64,000 bases of DNA. Source: Pseudeuparius sepicola. Taxonomy: Eukaryota; Arthropoda; Insecta; Coleoptera; Anthribidae. The DNA lies in contig OY987299.1 of NCBI GenBank assembly GCA_963920635.1, positions 19,546,901 to 19,610,900 on the forward strand. Reading direction: 5' to 3'. Under the pieces are notes generated by a model. The model saw nothing but the letters and a program-made list of their open reading frames with translations. It searched no databases and had not been told where the DNA came from. This document shows, in pieces, positions 1-12,600 of the stretch. Position numbers and translations under genes: made by a program. Position 1 is the stretch's first letter; every line of letters begins with the position of its first letter.

Positions 1-444
1 TATATCAGTGACCATTGAGATTTGACCGGTAGTCAATGTCAATCGTAATATTTTGGCACAAAATATATAAAGTTGCTCTATGTACCGTTATTAATGGAAC
101 ACCCTGAACATGATATTAGGATCCTATCAGAAACTCTGATAAAACTCGAAATAATGTATTTTCGCCCTTGTCAACATTTCAACAAAAATGTAGCAAAAAA
201 GGACTATTTTTACTTCTTTGTCACAGTGACAGTGCTTCAGCATTAATATTTGGAGTATTCATTTACTTGTCAACTTTGTTATCCGATTTACTTAAGTTCT
301 AGTTAATAAAGCCTGTTCTTTCACAATAACTCAAAAAGTAAGATTTGTAGTAGGCACAAATTTATGTGAAATGTCCCATTTTTGAGTTTCGGCAGAATAT
401 CTGGTTTCAATACTGGTTACAATAATCCTTTAAAGGAGACTTAC
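1..444. other. ELYS intron 16 (partial)
   Basis: Sequence downstream of the exon 16 donor on the minus strand. It has AT-rich unique-looking sequence and no coding frame or recognisable element. Confidence 0.5.
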
Positions 445-694
445 CTTCAAAATGCTGTGCGGGGTAGAAATACTAATACCACTATTTGAAAGATTCCCAT
501 CCACAGATCCAAGTTTTCTCCTTCTTTTAACAACGGGCGTGCTCATTCTCGAATGAATCGACTCATTCAACTTTGTAGGGCTACTCTTAGGTAATCTAGG
601 AGACAGCTTTAATTTCTTGGGAGGGGACGGACCCAAATATTCTCCTCTTTCGTCCAACTCAATGAACGTGGAATTTATGACAGGTGTCCTTTGC
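445..694 (-). CDS. Elys: ELYS coding exon 16 (residues 1137-1220), last in window
   Basis: Acceptor TTGACTTAG, donor TTG AAG/GTAAGT. Basic, proline-rich tail with possible nuclear-localisation patches (PPKKLKLSPRLPKSSPTK, VVKRRRK) and a TPHSILK motif. The donor shows the gene continues off the left edge. Confidence 0.88.
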
Positions 695-3600
695 CTAAGT
701 CAAAAATATATATTTTATGTGGTCAATTGTACTGTCAATGGATAATAGGATATTACCAGCATCCAGAGATATACTAATAAGTCTGAGCACTTGGCCTTGT
801 GTAAACAAACGTTTCCCCCTTGTCCTCTCCCGCTCCCTCGGCCCGCCGTCATCGGAGTACGGCGATCGATACCTTCTGGTAGAAGAAAATAAAGGGCCCC
901 ATTCACATTGAGATCGGTATGGATATCTACGTGTATCACGACAAACGGCGATACATGTATCTGAGATTTGTTTCCATTTGTTTTCTGTTCATACACGTTG
1001 AGACGAACTCATGAAACATCAGTTTAGTTCACATGTGATGCAGAAATGGTGCAACAACTTTTTTAAGTTCTCGTCTAAACGCGCAACGAAAGCTGTGTAT
1101 TTTCTTCATGACAAAATTACGATCACTATTAGCATACCTTTCCTCTACCAAAATTGTTTTTGCCGATTCTCTAAGTTGTCTATTTGAATATTCTTTGCAC
1201 TTTGAGTTCCATAAACACGGATATAGTTTGCAACTACGGAGAAATTCCTCCCAAAACTCGCAATCTGCCATGTTGAAAATAAACTGTTTTATATTTTTTA
1301 GTAGCGCGATACGAAAACATAAACATACACGTTGTGACAAGTATCAGTTGCATGCGCGCGGTATCGAAGTTTCACTACAGTGATACAGACGGTGATACCA
1401 GCTGATGCTGATACAGCTAAATACACTACCTACCTATGCGATTTGAATCAAGATACTGATACTTACAACATGTATCGATACTAGGCCTGAGACAAAATAT
1501 CGATAAAATCGAAAGTATCAATACTATCGATTTTATCGATACTCGATATTCAATTTCGATAAGTCGAAATATCGATATTATCGATATTTTTGATCTTTTC
1601 GATTTTATCAATCTTTTCGATTTTATCGATATTTTTGATTTTATCGATATTTTTGATTTTATCGATCTTTCCCATTATATCTATCTTTTGAAATTGTTTG
1701 CAAAAATAAAGGAAATTGCTGCACCCATTGCGTCCAGACCGTGCCCGCAGCAAGCCGATCGGCCTTTTTTGTCTAGCTTCTTAAATAAAATTGATTATAT
1801 CGATTTTATCAATAAGATCAATTATATCGATAAGATCGATTTTATCGATAAGATCGATTTTATCAATATGATCGATAAGATCGATTATATCGATAAGATC
1901 GATTATATCGATAAGATCGATTTTATCGATTTATCGAATTTATCGATATTTTTTCAGTATCGATTTCCGATACTGAAATTCGGAGATCGAACAGCTCTAA
2001 TCGATACCAATCTCAACGTGAATGGGACCCTTTAAGCTTACACAGGCCACGGTGACGCTGATTTACGAGCAGTCGCAAAAAATTGTTGTTTTTCCCGAGA
2101 GAACAAAGAAGTGACCCGACTTATAGTATTCTCTAGACTTTGATATTACGTACTTGGTTTGATCAATCAGAGCCTTGGGAGTTCTCAAAAATGGCGTTTG
2201 TTCTGTAATACCAACATTCGGAATATTGAAGCTATTGTTAAACGTTGCTTTGGCTGTTGTCAAAGCATCAAAGATACTTGAAGACTTGTAACGAACCTTT
2301 TCATCAGTATTCTGAACATTAACTGATAAAGGACGAGGTTTTTTATCTACAACTATGAATTTCTGTTAATAAAAAATAATTTGAATGATTTTAGTTTTTA
2401 TTTTTGCTACTTTTAATTCTAAAAAAATATTGCTCCATCCTACTTTCAAAATACACGGCGATATGATTTTAAGTTACTTAGCAGCATCCCAAGGTAATAT
2501 TTTCTCCTTACCTTTATTAAATAAATTTACTCTTTCCTTCCTCACAACATCTACAAACTTCTTATTGATATCCGGCAGAAAATTTTTATAGATTTTAAAA
2601 ATGTGATCCGTTTTTGAAGCGTTTCTCTGCCCTATCAAACCTTGGCACTCCGGACGTTTGCGTTTCAAATGTTCGTAAGAATCGAGAGCTTCCGGAAAAC
2701 GCGATCTTAACAAATAATAAAAAACTTGCAGATCCTCTGCCTTAGGATTTCCATTTCCTTGTAGGTATTTTATAAAGGCTTTCTCTTCCTCCCCTTCTAA
2801 ATACTTGTAGAGCATTCCTGAGAGTTTTCCCTTTTTATTGCATTCTTAAAAGTAACAAGTTAAAATTATCGAAAGCGATAAGAACTCTGTTTTTACCATT
2901 AAAAAAATATGTCAGGTACTTATTGTTGTCAGGAGACTGTTTGATAAAGTTAAAAGCATCGTCCAACATATTGTTTGCAACGAGAATGCTTAAAGCAACT
3001 ATCACATCTTTTTCTTCGGTTATTACAGGTTTTCTAACCTACAATTACATTAAAGAACTTCTTTCCAGGGTCCACCTCTTCAAAATTCTTACCTGAAGAT
3101 ACTGTAAGGCATACTTAAATTGATTCTGAGTAATAAACGATCGAAGAATAATTATATCATGCCAGTGTTGAAGGTCTTCTTTCAGGACATTCGGGTCAAA
3201 AATGTTTTCCAATGCAGTCTAAAAAATTGATCGAATGGAATACTGTACTAAAATCAAATAACTCTTACACCTGATGTAAACAAGAACATGTTCATTGAGA
3301 TATTCGCCAGAGCCGCACTGAGGCACGACCTTTTTTTAATTTTACTTTTACAATAATTGTTTAAGTTAAAATATTTAAAAAAAAATGTATTGGCTTAATT
3401 AAAATGATTCAAAACATCAATGAAATTATTTGTGGCAGTGTCTAAATAGCTGAAAACAACAAGATAAAATCACATAAATACGCTTTTGATCTAGTACATC
3501 CCTGTTGCCAGACACACTGATATTTTATGGCCTATTGACGAATCGCCTTATTTCGCGAAACATCATTGAACACGTGCTTTTATTTACTTGATTTTAGTAT

Positions 3601-6600
3601 AGATTTGCAGTTTATGGCAAATTATTTAAAGAGAAGAACCTTATAACAACATGCATAAACACCTTCAAAATATTTTCATACATTTGTAAATTGGAAGATA
3701 TAAGTTTTTGTATTTTACCATAGCACTTACCACAAAATCGCCGTGATCCAAGTGCCAGAAACCCTGTATAATCTTGATCACACTTAAAGTTATATTAAAA
3801 ACATTCGAGAATTTCAGCAACTGCTTTACCACTTCACCGTATCTGTTTTTGTTTAACACCATAGCAACGTCCAGAAACAAATATGCTACGAGCGAATGCT
3901 TGTCAGTTAAACTAACATTTTCAATAAGATAAGTTCTTAGCAGAGATTGTAGGGATGAAGGAGGGTATTGACCACTTCCACCATCCTCTTGCCACTGCCT
4001 GTAAGCAAAACCATTTATAGATTCAACAAACTCGATATAAGGCAGCTAACTTACTTTTGAAGTTTCTCAGCCCCACATTTATAAACGACCAAATTGTCAA
4101 TAAATAGTAAAGAGTTACTATTAATAAACAGATCACCACATAACTGTTGCAAATTAACTCGCCTAGAATGTTGACATTTAAGGTAAATATTTTAAAAATT
4201 TTAATTATTTTAAATATTGATGTGTGCCTCCCAAATTGTGTAAGGCTTTCTTAATACACATGGAAAATGCATTAGGATATTCAAATTGATGAAAAATTGA
4301 TTTTCTGATATAGATTTGACACATAAGATCTAGTTTCATACCTCATGTCACTTACGAAACCCATTTGATGTTCTATAAACCAGGTTTTAAAACTGTTTGA
4401 GGTAAAATAAATGAAAGTGTAAGCAAGTAGCATTATTTTTATTTGGAAATTTTAACTGAAAAATAACAAAAAATACTCTATTTATTTAAAAAATTACACA
4501 AATACTAAAAACGCTCAATAAGAAATGCATTTTTTATTTTCCTGAAAGCGAAAACTGAATAAAAAAATGTCAATTTCTCCCAACCCAGGAACCTCAAAGT
4601 TATCATAAGCTCCGCAAATGTAACATTAAAATTGGGGCTGAAGACTTGCCTTGACAACCAGTGTTCTTACATTAATTGTCATGTCATATACAATATTTGG
4701 TCCCTTTAGACAAACAGAAAATAAAAATTGGCCTTACGATGCAACAAAAATTTAATTTATTTAAATCTTTGAGTGGCATCAGGATTCGATGTTTTTTAGA
4801 AATGAGGAGAACACCGCAAGGGACCATTTGAACGAAAAAACATCATTTTGTAAAATTTTATGCTTACGATCTTTTGTCAAACACCCATCAATATTTGGTG
4901 CAGATAACGTGATAAAGCCGATGTGCTCTGCAATTTTAAAGATAGATGGTTCCAAAACTATACTTGTATAGAATTTTCCTAAGAATTCGAATATGACATG
5001 AATCTTAATATATAGGGTGTTGTTAAAAAGTTATTTAAAAAATAACCTTTTGCAAAAAAACTGTGAAGTAGGATTTTAACACGGAATATTAGTAACAAGT
5101 ATAAGGAGAGTAAGAAAAAAGTGTTGGTTCTCATTTCTGACTTCCAGTTTGACCGAAAGTGAAGAATATTTGGTCAGATATTTGAGACATGCTGTATATT
5201 TTGTTTTTTTAGATTCCTTTTGTTCTTACAACTCCAACCATATATAGTTTTATATGTATAGTAATCTCTAAAAAATAACCAAGCAGTGAATTTTCATTTT
5301 TTTATAAATTTCATTAAATATGATAAATTCATATCCTTGCATGCTAAAAATATATTGTTAGATAACTATATAAAACTATATAGTGTTGGAATTGGGACAA
5401 GAAAAGGGACATAAAACCCAAAATATACAGGGTATCTCACAAATTTGACCAAGTGATGCTCATTTCCCATCAAACTGAAAGTCAGAAATGAGAACCGACA
5501 ATTTTTTGTTACTGCCTGTATATTTATTACTAATATTCCATGTCAAAAATCCAACTTTACAATTTTTTGGGAAAAGGGTATTTTTAAACAACTTTTTAAC
5601 AACAACGCTTTAGGCTATACTCGAATTCCTCGGAAAATTCTACACAAGCTTGGTTTTTTAACCATAATTTTATCTTCAAACTTTAAAATTATCGAGAACA
5701 ATGGGTTTATTATGTTATCTGGGACACCCTCGACATGCAAAAATAGTTATGTTTCCATCCATACAAAATTTCAGAGAAAATTTGTACTGATGCTTAAGAA
5801 CTGTGTAATACCTTTCATCATAGTAAGCTACCAACTGGTCAACTGGGTAAGGGGCGCTAATTCTTTCGTTTTCATCTCGTTTTGGATATGCCGATGGATG
5901 ACATTCTGGTAGTAAACCAACATTTGCAAGCCACAATAGCACTTCGTAATACGTGGTAACATTTTGTATGCACTTAAATTGCTCGTTTACGTGATCTAAA
6001 ATTATTGATAGGTAAAGTTAAAATTGATGTTTTTCGTTGTCAACCAATTTCATACCAGCATTCAGATGCTGTTATTCTCAACTTTCACCATACCAACAAC
6101 CAAAATTATCAGAAATATTTCCTATCCTGGTGTATTCTCATCCTCACCATATACCCATAATAAACTGCTTTTGGCCCTATTGCGCACGGCAAGGCGCAGG
6201 GAACGAAAAGAGATGAAAGTCGCCGCCATTTTTAACCCTATATTGACAGTTTGAATGGTGGCTACTTTATTCCTTGTTTAAATTTTGTTATACTGTATGA
6301 ATGAAATTACATTATACTTTTGAAGGCGCCGGTAAAATCATAAAAGTCAGCGTGACATGGTTTTTTGAGAGATACGATTTAGTTTTTAATTGCGATTTTT
6401 TCTTTATGTTTTGTATGGTTAATAGCTTTTCGTTTTCATATTTACGAAATCAAAAACTTACTTGGTAAAGCATTGTAAAAATGTAATAAGAGACTTTTAC
6501 AACCGGAATTTTTTGCCAAATAATACTGTTTTTCATTGATATTTTCCGATTTCTTGCTGATTTTTAGGTTTTCAAGAGAAAAAACTCAATTTAGCAGTGG

Positions 6601-9600
6601 CTTAAAGTGCTCTATATAGGTGTCATCGACAATAATATTCTCTGGAAGGACTCTATGTATGCGTTTTATTCATTTTGATAAACAGGATTTGTTAAGGCAA
6701 CACGAAAGAACGCGAAAAGTGGCGCTCTACCTTCTAGAAACCTAACCGAATAAGTCCACCAAAGAAATTCATTCCGGTTCAAGAGGTAGGTAACTCATAG
6801 AGATGAGGAAAATGGAGACATTGCAATTCTTGATACGACGAAGAGAGCCTCATTTCTGGAGCAAATATAATTAACCGAAGAAATGCAAACAGCAGCAGCA
6901 AGTAAACCTGTTAACTGCAGATCACCGCCAGCAAAAATATTGGAGCTTATCAAAAAAGAGCATAATTAGAAATCACTTCACTTGCATTTTTGAAGCAAAG
7001 ATTAAAGTGGTAGAAGTTGACAACAAAACAAACAAAAAGAAAAAGTTGTAAGGAATTCAGGATTCAGAAATAGGTACCTATAGATATGTTCCTGGACAAT
7101 ATTTTATTATTATTAATAGTATTTAAAGAAATAATTATCCCAAGTATAATATTGTATGAAAATGTTAGGAAATAAAAATATTTTCATGTTTTTTATCAGT
7201 AATTATTCAGGGGAGTATAATGTAGCTATTGTATAAGGTATAATGTACTATAATAATTAAATTGGTTCTTTTTATGATGATTAAAATATCTTGTTTTGAT
7301 TAAGTTGTATAATTTCTCAACCTACAAAAAACAAAACCAACAAAAATATTGGACCTATGTTGTACTGTGAACTTCCATTTTACACAAAACGACAACCAAG
7401 ACATTACATTATTTATGGAACTCACCCGTATAAATTATTTCAAATTTCCCGCCTCATTTAGGGTTAAAAATGGCCGTCAAATTATTTCCCCTGTCAGACG
7501 TCTCTCTTGCGCGGTATAGGTTGCTATAGGTATATGATCCTCACTCTAGTTTCGGTTAAACTAATGACACAATGTTTTGAATTTGACCGTTGACTGAAAT
7601 ATTCGTTGACTGAAATATTTCAAAAAATTGCATCAGAGAAAGTTGTTACGAATTAAAAACTACACCTTGTCATACAATTTATTTTCGTTTTAATTTTCCC
7701 ATTTTTCGCATTTTCCATCTTTTTGGTACCTAGGTCAGAAACGTTTTTTTGTCAAAGATATGAAAAAAGTTGGTTATAATATAAAATGACATTTCAATAT
7801 ACACAGTTCACTCTGATTTATTTTTATTCCTTATACATATATGCAGTTAAGCTTTTTTCATATATCCCTTATGAAAACATATTTTTGGTACCAGGAAGGA
7901 ACAAAAAAATGCTAAAAATGCGAAAAGTACACAAGTGGCAATTTTTATTGCCTAACAACTTTTCTTTGGACAGGAAAACATGAAAAAAGTACCGGACTGT
8001 GAAGTTTTATTTGCCGATTTAGCTATTAAACTGTTATGTTCACGTTCGACCAATTTTAGTTACATGAAATAGCTGAGAACAAGAACAGGACATTTTCTTG
8101 AAGAATGTTCTGAACTCGCATAAAATCTACAAACCGATTCACAGAAACAATAAAACATTTTTGTTCGCACAGCAACTATTACCTACCCTGTGATTTTGTG
8201 TCATCTATGATGTTAGAAATGTCATTACTAAATTCATAATAATTTATAATTGGAAAAATTATCAGCAAATAATGTAGGAATGGAATTTTAATGGGTGAAT
8301 AATTTACGATGTAGGTTTTGACGATTATAAAAAAAAACTCACCATAGTTAGGTATGAACGGCTCCAATCTCTTCAAAACATACTCATACAAATTCAGCAG
8401 TCCTCCAATTTGCCTGCTACAGTTATACAACAACCGATTGGTGTTGTCGTCTAATCTCGACTCCGAATAATCGAACAGTGGTCGGCAGAACTGGTCGCAG
8501 CTGGTTTTTAGAGCGCAGGCCCTCTGGAATGCCCAGTTAAGAAGGAAAGTCAGAGTACATCCGCTGGACGAGAAACTGCCGTTAGCCCATTCCGACGCGC
8601 ATTTGTACAGCCAGCCGGTCAGGTTTTGTTCGAGGGCTACGTTCAATAATACTTCCCTTTGGGTTTCCTGAAAATCAACGCCGACCTTTGAAGTATACTT
8701 AAAATTGGGAATACTTCTGCTCACCAGTGAGACATCCCCGTGTATATCACAAAATAAAGGTGTCAGACCCAAAGCAACGATTTCTTGTGATAGATCTTTA
8801 GGCTTCAATATACAAAGTGGCCCAAAATTAACTAAAGAAGACAAAAGTGCGTGCTGTTTCCCTTGATTGTGTAGTTTCGTAAAAGAGTTTTCACATAGAC
8901 AACATACATCTAAAAAATTTTATATTACATCTTGTTGAACGAAAAATTATTTCAAGATAATACCAAATGATAAAGAAGTAGGGCAAAAATGTTCTTCAAG
9001 TCTCTGGACACCTACAAATTGATTTATGCTCCTTCCGTCAATTTTAATGTCCAATAGTTTTTCGTTTTTTCTTACTAAAGGTCCCAAGTGATCGCTTAAA
9101 CTTAGTCTGATCATGTAAGTGGCACAGTTATCCCAATTTGGTACATCTAAACAATTTTAAATTAATAGTTATAATAATAATAATAATGGTGCCCTTATTT
9201 CTACTATTATAAATATACAAATTAGACAGTGTGTAACTTAAGTACGTTAAAATATTTCAAGGTGGTGATCCTCAGTCAATTCTAAGAAAAAATTTGATTG
9301 GGCTTAGTTTCTTTAGAAAGCATTTCCAGGCCCACATCGAGAAGAACTTTTTGTCTTATTTTTATATGAGGATTACATCTATAGAAGGTGTACGCTTATC
9401 TTTTAAACACCCTGTATATACAGGAAAATGCAAAAAAAATTGGACCTCATGGTGTTTTAACTTAAGAGGTAAAAAAACGGGTTTTTTCATTTTGACGGGA
9501 AAAAAAGCCATTTTTTCCTGGGAAAATTAAGGGTAGGGTTTTTAAACATTATTTTTTAGCTTTTTCGGTAATAAAATTGTTAGTGAAAAGACTATCATTT

Positions 9601-12600
9601 TAACACGAAATAATCGTAACAGAAGTAATATTATTTCTGTTTTTTTTTTGTTTTTCCCAATTTTGGGTGTTTTTGAAGGATTTTTCCACTATAAAGAACC
9701 ATTTAAGGCATTTGAGTCTCCATTTTTTTAAAATTTGTGTTTTACTTAAGTAATGTAGTGTAGTATATACGAGTATATGCTTACCATGAGACAAGTTCAA
9801 GATTAAAGTTAGACAGCTTCTTTATTCAAACTGTTTATATGTACAGGGTGGTCAGATAAGAATGCAAAGTGCTGTATCTCGGAAACTATTCGTCGTAGAG
9901 ACTTGCGGTAAAAGATTCTTAGAATAAAGTGGCCAAGAAAAAAACCTGGAAATTATTTTCAGATTTCCAAGATAGTCACCAGGGGGCGTAACCTCCATCT
10001 TAAACTTTCAAAGTGATTTTTCACTGAAATCCACCTAGTAATGTTACCAAAATAATATATGTATGCTTTTTAAAGGTAAGCTTTATTCGAGTAATTTTTG
10101 TTTACCACTTTTTGACATATCTATTAAAATAAAGTGGTGGGGAGTGATTCAATGTTTTTTTTAAATAAACAGCTGTAACTCCTAAATGACTGAACGGATT
10201 TTAACAAACTTGGTCTCGTTGGAAAAAGGATTTATTGGTCCATCAAACCCATTTTACCCGTGATATGTGTCCAAGTCTCAGTGATGCCGTTTTTTGAGCG
10301 CGTTTTTTGATACAATAACAGAAAATTGCAAAATTCTCGAAAAAATTGCAATAATATTACTTTTTTTTTTTCATAAAAATGTAGTGAAATCATACCTAAA
10401 TAGGCTAGTGAAAACCGTATCTCGATATCCTATTCCTAGCTGAAAATATCAAAGAAAGAAAATTTTGTTTTATCATAAAATTTTAAAAAGACGCTGTTAC
10501 ACCAGTATTTATTCTTATTTGTCTTTTTTAAGATTTAATGATAAACTTTCATAATTTTATCATTTTTTAATTATAAAAGTATACTTAGTTCAAAAAATAA
10601 AAAAAAAAAAACGTGTAGGGGCATAATAATCAATGCATTTAATATGCAAGTGCAAGGTAGGCAAAATACGAAGGGTAGGCCATGGAGGAAAAACAAATGC
10701 CTAAAATCAACTTGTCAACATTGGAGCTGCTGTAATATCCACGCATCAGCGGGCCAACAATGCATTGACTGTGATGGAAGACAGTTCGAGCTTTTAAGGA
10801 AGCATTAGTTTTATTAAAAGAAAATACATTTTCAGTTAGGAATAGGATTTTAATATTTGTTGACCACCCTGTACTCATTTGACGAGTTAAATACAAATTT
10901 TGATGTGTTTAAAAGCTACCCAGGAAACACAATAGCATCTAATCGACATCTAATTTCGGTAAATATAGTCTATTTTCCGTTTTCATCTATTATTTGATCA
11001 TTTTTATCAATCTATTTTTCGACATATTATAGACCCCACGTCTAATTAATGTCTAATAAACGTAAGTTACAGATGGACCAAGTGACTTGAAAATATTATG
11101 GTTAATAGAAAATCTTATTACTAACGAATCACATTTAAAAACTGCCTATTTTATACAGAATTGTTACTGATATATTTTTTAAATTTAATTCAAGTAAACA
11201 GAATATATATTATATGTGTTTATAAGATACGTGTAACTAAAATTACACGATAGATGTCTAACTTGAGTCGAAACGATCCACTATCTAGAAGTCAATGGTT
11301 TTTGTACATCTATTTTTCGATTGTTTATAGACTTCATGTATAATCAATGCTTACTAAACGTATATTATAGATATAAGTACAAAATAATTTGAAAATCTTT
11401 AATTTATAGCGAATATAATATTGCTAATATAACAAAATAAAAAAGCTGCATATCTTACGAAGAATTTATATCGATATGTCAATTAGTTTAATAAAAGTAA
11501 ACAAACGATATTTTATAGGTGTATACAAAATACGTGTAACAACCATTTAGATGTCTAACTTAAATCAAAGAAATCCAATTTCTGTAATAACTGCATGTCT
11601 AACGAAAACTGTATATCGTTTATTAGTTTATTACAAGTAAACAATAGATATTTTATATGTGTTTACAAAATACGTGTAACCACAATTAGTTGATAGAATA
11701 TGCATTACGCAAAACTCAATAGTTTTTTAGATATTTGAATTTTTCTTAGTAGACAAAAAATCTACCGATTTTTTTTTAACTTTTCAACTGGATTACTTGC
11801 CCAACACTTGATAACGTGTCCGGACACATTTAGATCATAGGAAAATTTTAAATAATTTGTTATCAAAAACATTAAAAAAAAGTGTTTTGCATAATGCATA
11901 TATAGGTATATAGGAGTAAATTTACTCCTTACCTCCTCCCCTATCACATCTCCAAAGGAATGTATCGAATTAGCATTAACCCTGTATATCTTCAGTCAAT
12001 TGGAATGGATCCACTTTATGTAATAATGTAGAAGTTGATGACTTTTATATCTATTTTTCTATTATTTATAGACCCCACGTATAATCAATGTTTAATAAAC
12101 GTATATTACAGATATTATATAAAATAATATGAAAACCGTATATCGACATGTTTATTGATTTATTACAATAGTACCTACGGGTCTATTGCACGGGAGGGAG
12201 TAAAAATTACCCTCGACGCTGTGCAATGACCGACTTTTTGCACAAGATTGCCCATAGTTATAACTATTTCTGAGTGAACAAATATAAAAAAAAATAAAAA
12301 AAGTCAAAGTTCAGCGACAAGATTCCATATTTTACAGTTATTGCTTTATTTATAGTGGGTAATTTTTGAGCGAAATAGGTATCGCCAATAGTATTGTAAT
12401 AAATAGTTATTTTAAATGAGGCATTCTTACAAATAATTTGTATACCGACACCGACGAGTGCCTTATACATAATAGGTATTAGTATAATTAATGGAAAGTT
12501 TCGAAAAGTTTTTTCCCAATTATAGGCAGTTAAAACTAAATTAGAATCCTCGGTAAAGGTAAAATCAAAATAAATCATAGACGTCTTTTAAACGCCCATT

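Larger units (their letters stand above)
892..2032. mobile_element. TIR element with MADF-domain relic and CGAT satellite
   Basis: Inverted ends AAGGGCCCCATTCACATTGA (left) and the diverged complement of AAGGGTCCCATTCACGTTGA (right), flanked by TA on both sides, lie inside ELYS intron 15. The interior carries a minus-strand frame with a MADF (Myb/SANT-like) domain and a long tract of ATCGAT-rich 9-bp repeats. No transposase is present, so this is a non-autonomous derivative. MADF proteins accompany several DNA transposon groups, but I cannot assign a superfamily from the ends. Confidence 0.7.

Noticed and set aside
1688..2035. 115-codon plus-strand frame rich in IDKIDYIDKID
   Set aside because: Translation of the ATCGAT-rich tandem repeat inside a transposon; no domain and both strands are open for the same reason.
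5712..5942. Longer version of ELYS exon 9 reading through the donor
   Set aside because: Sequence beyond 5812 is unlike ELYS, belongs to the foldback's outer arm, and only the GT at 5811 gives a phase matching exon 10.
8179..8342. Open frame extending ELYS exon 8
   Set aside because: It is an intron read-through after a good GTGAGT donor, with AT-rich low-complexity residues.
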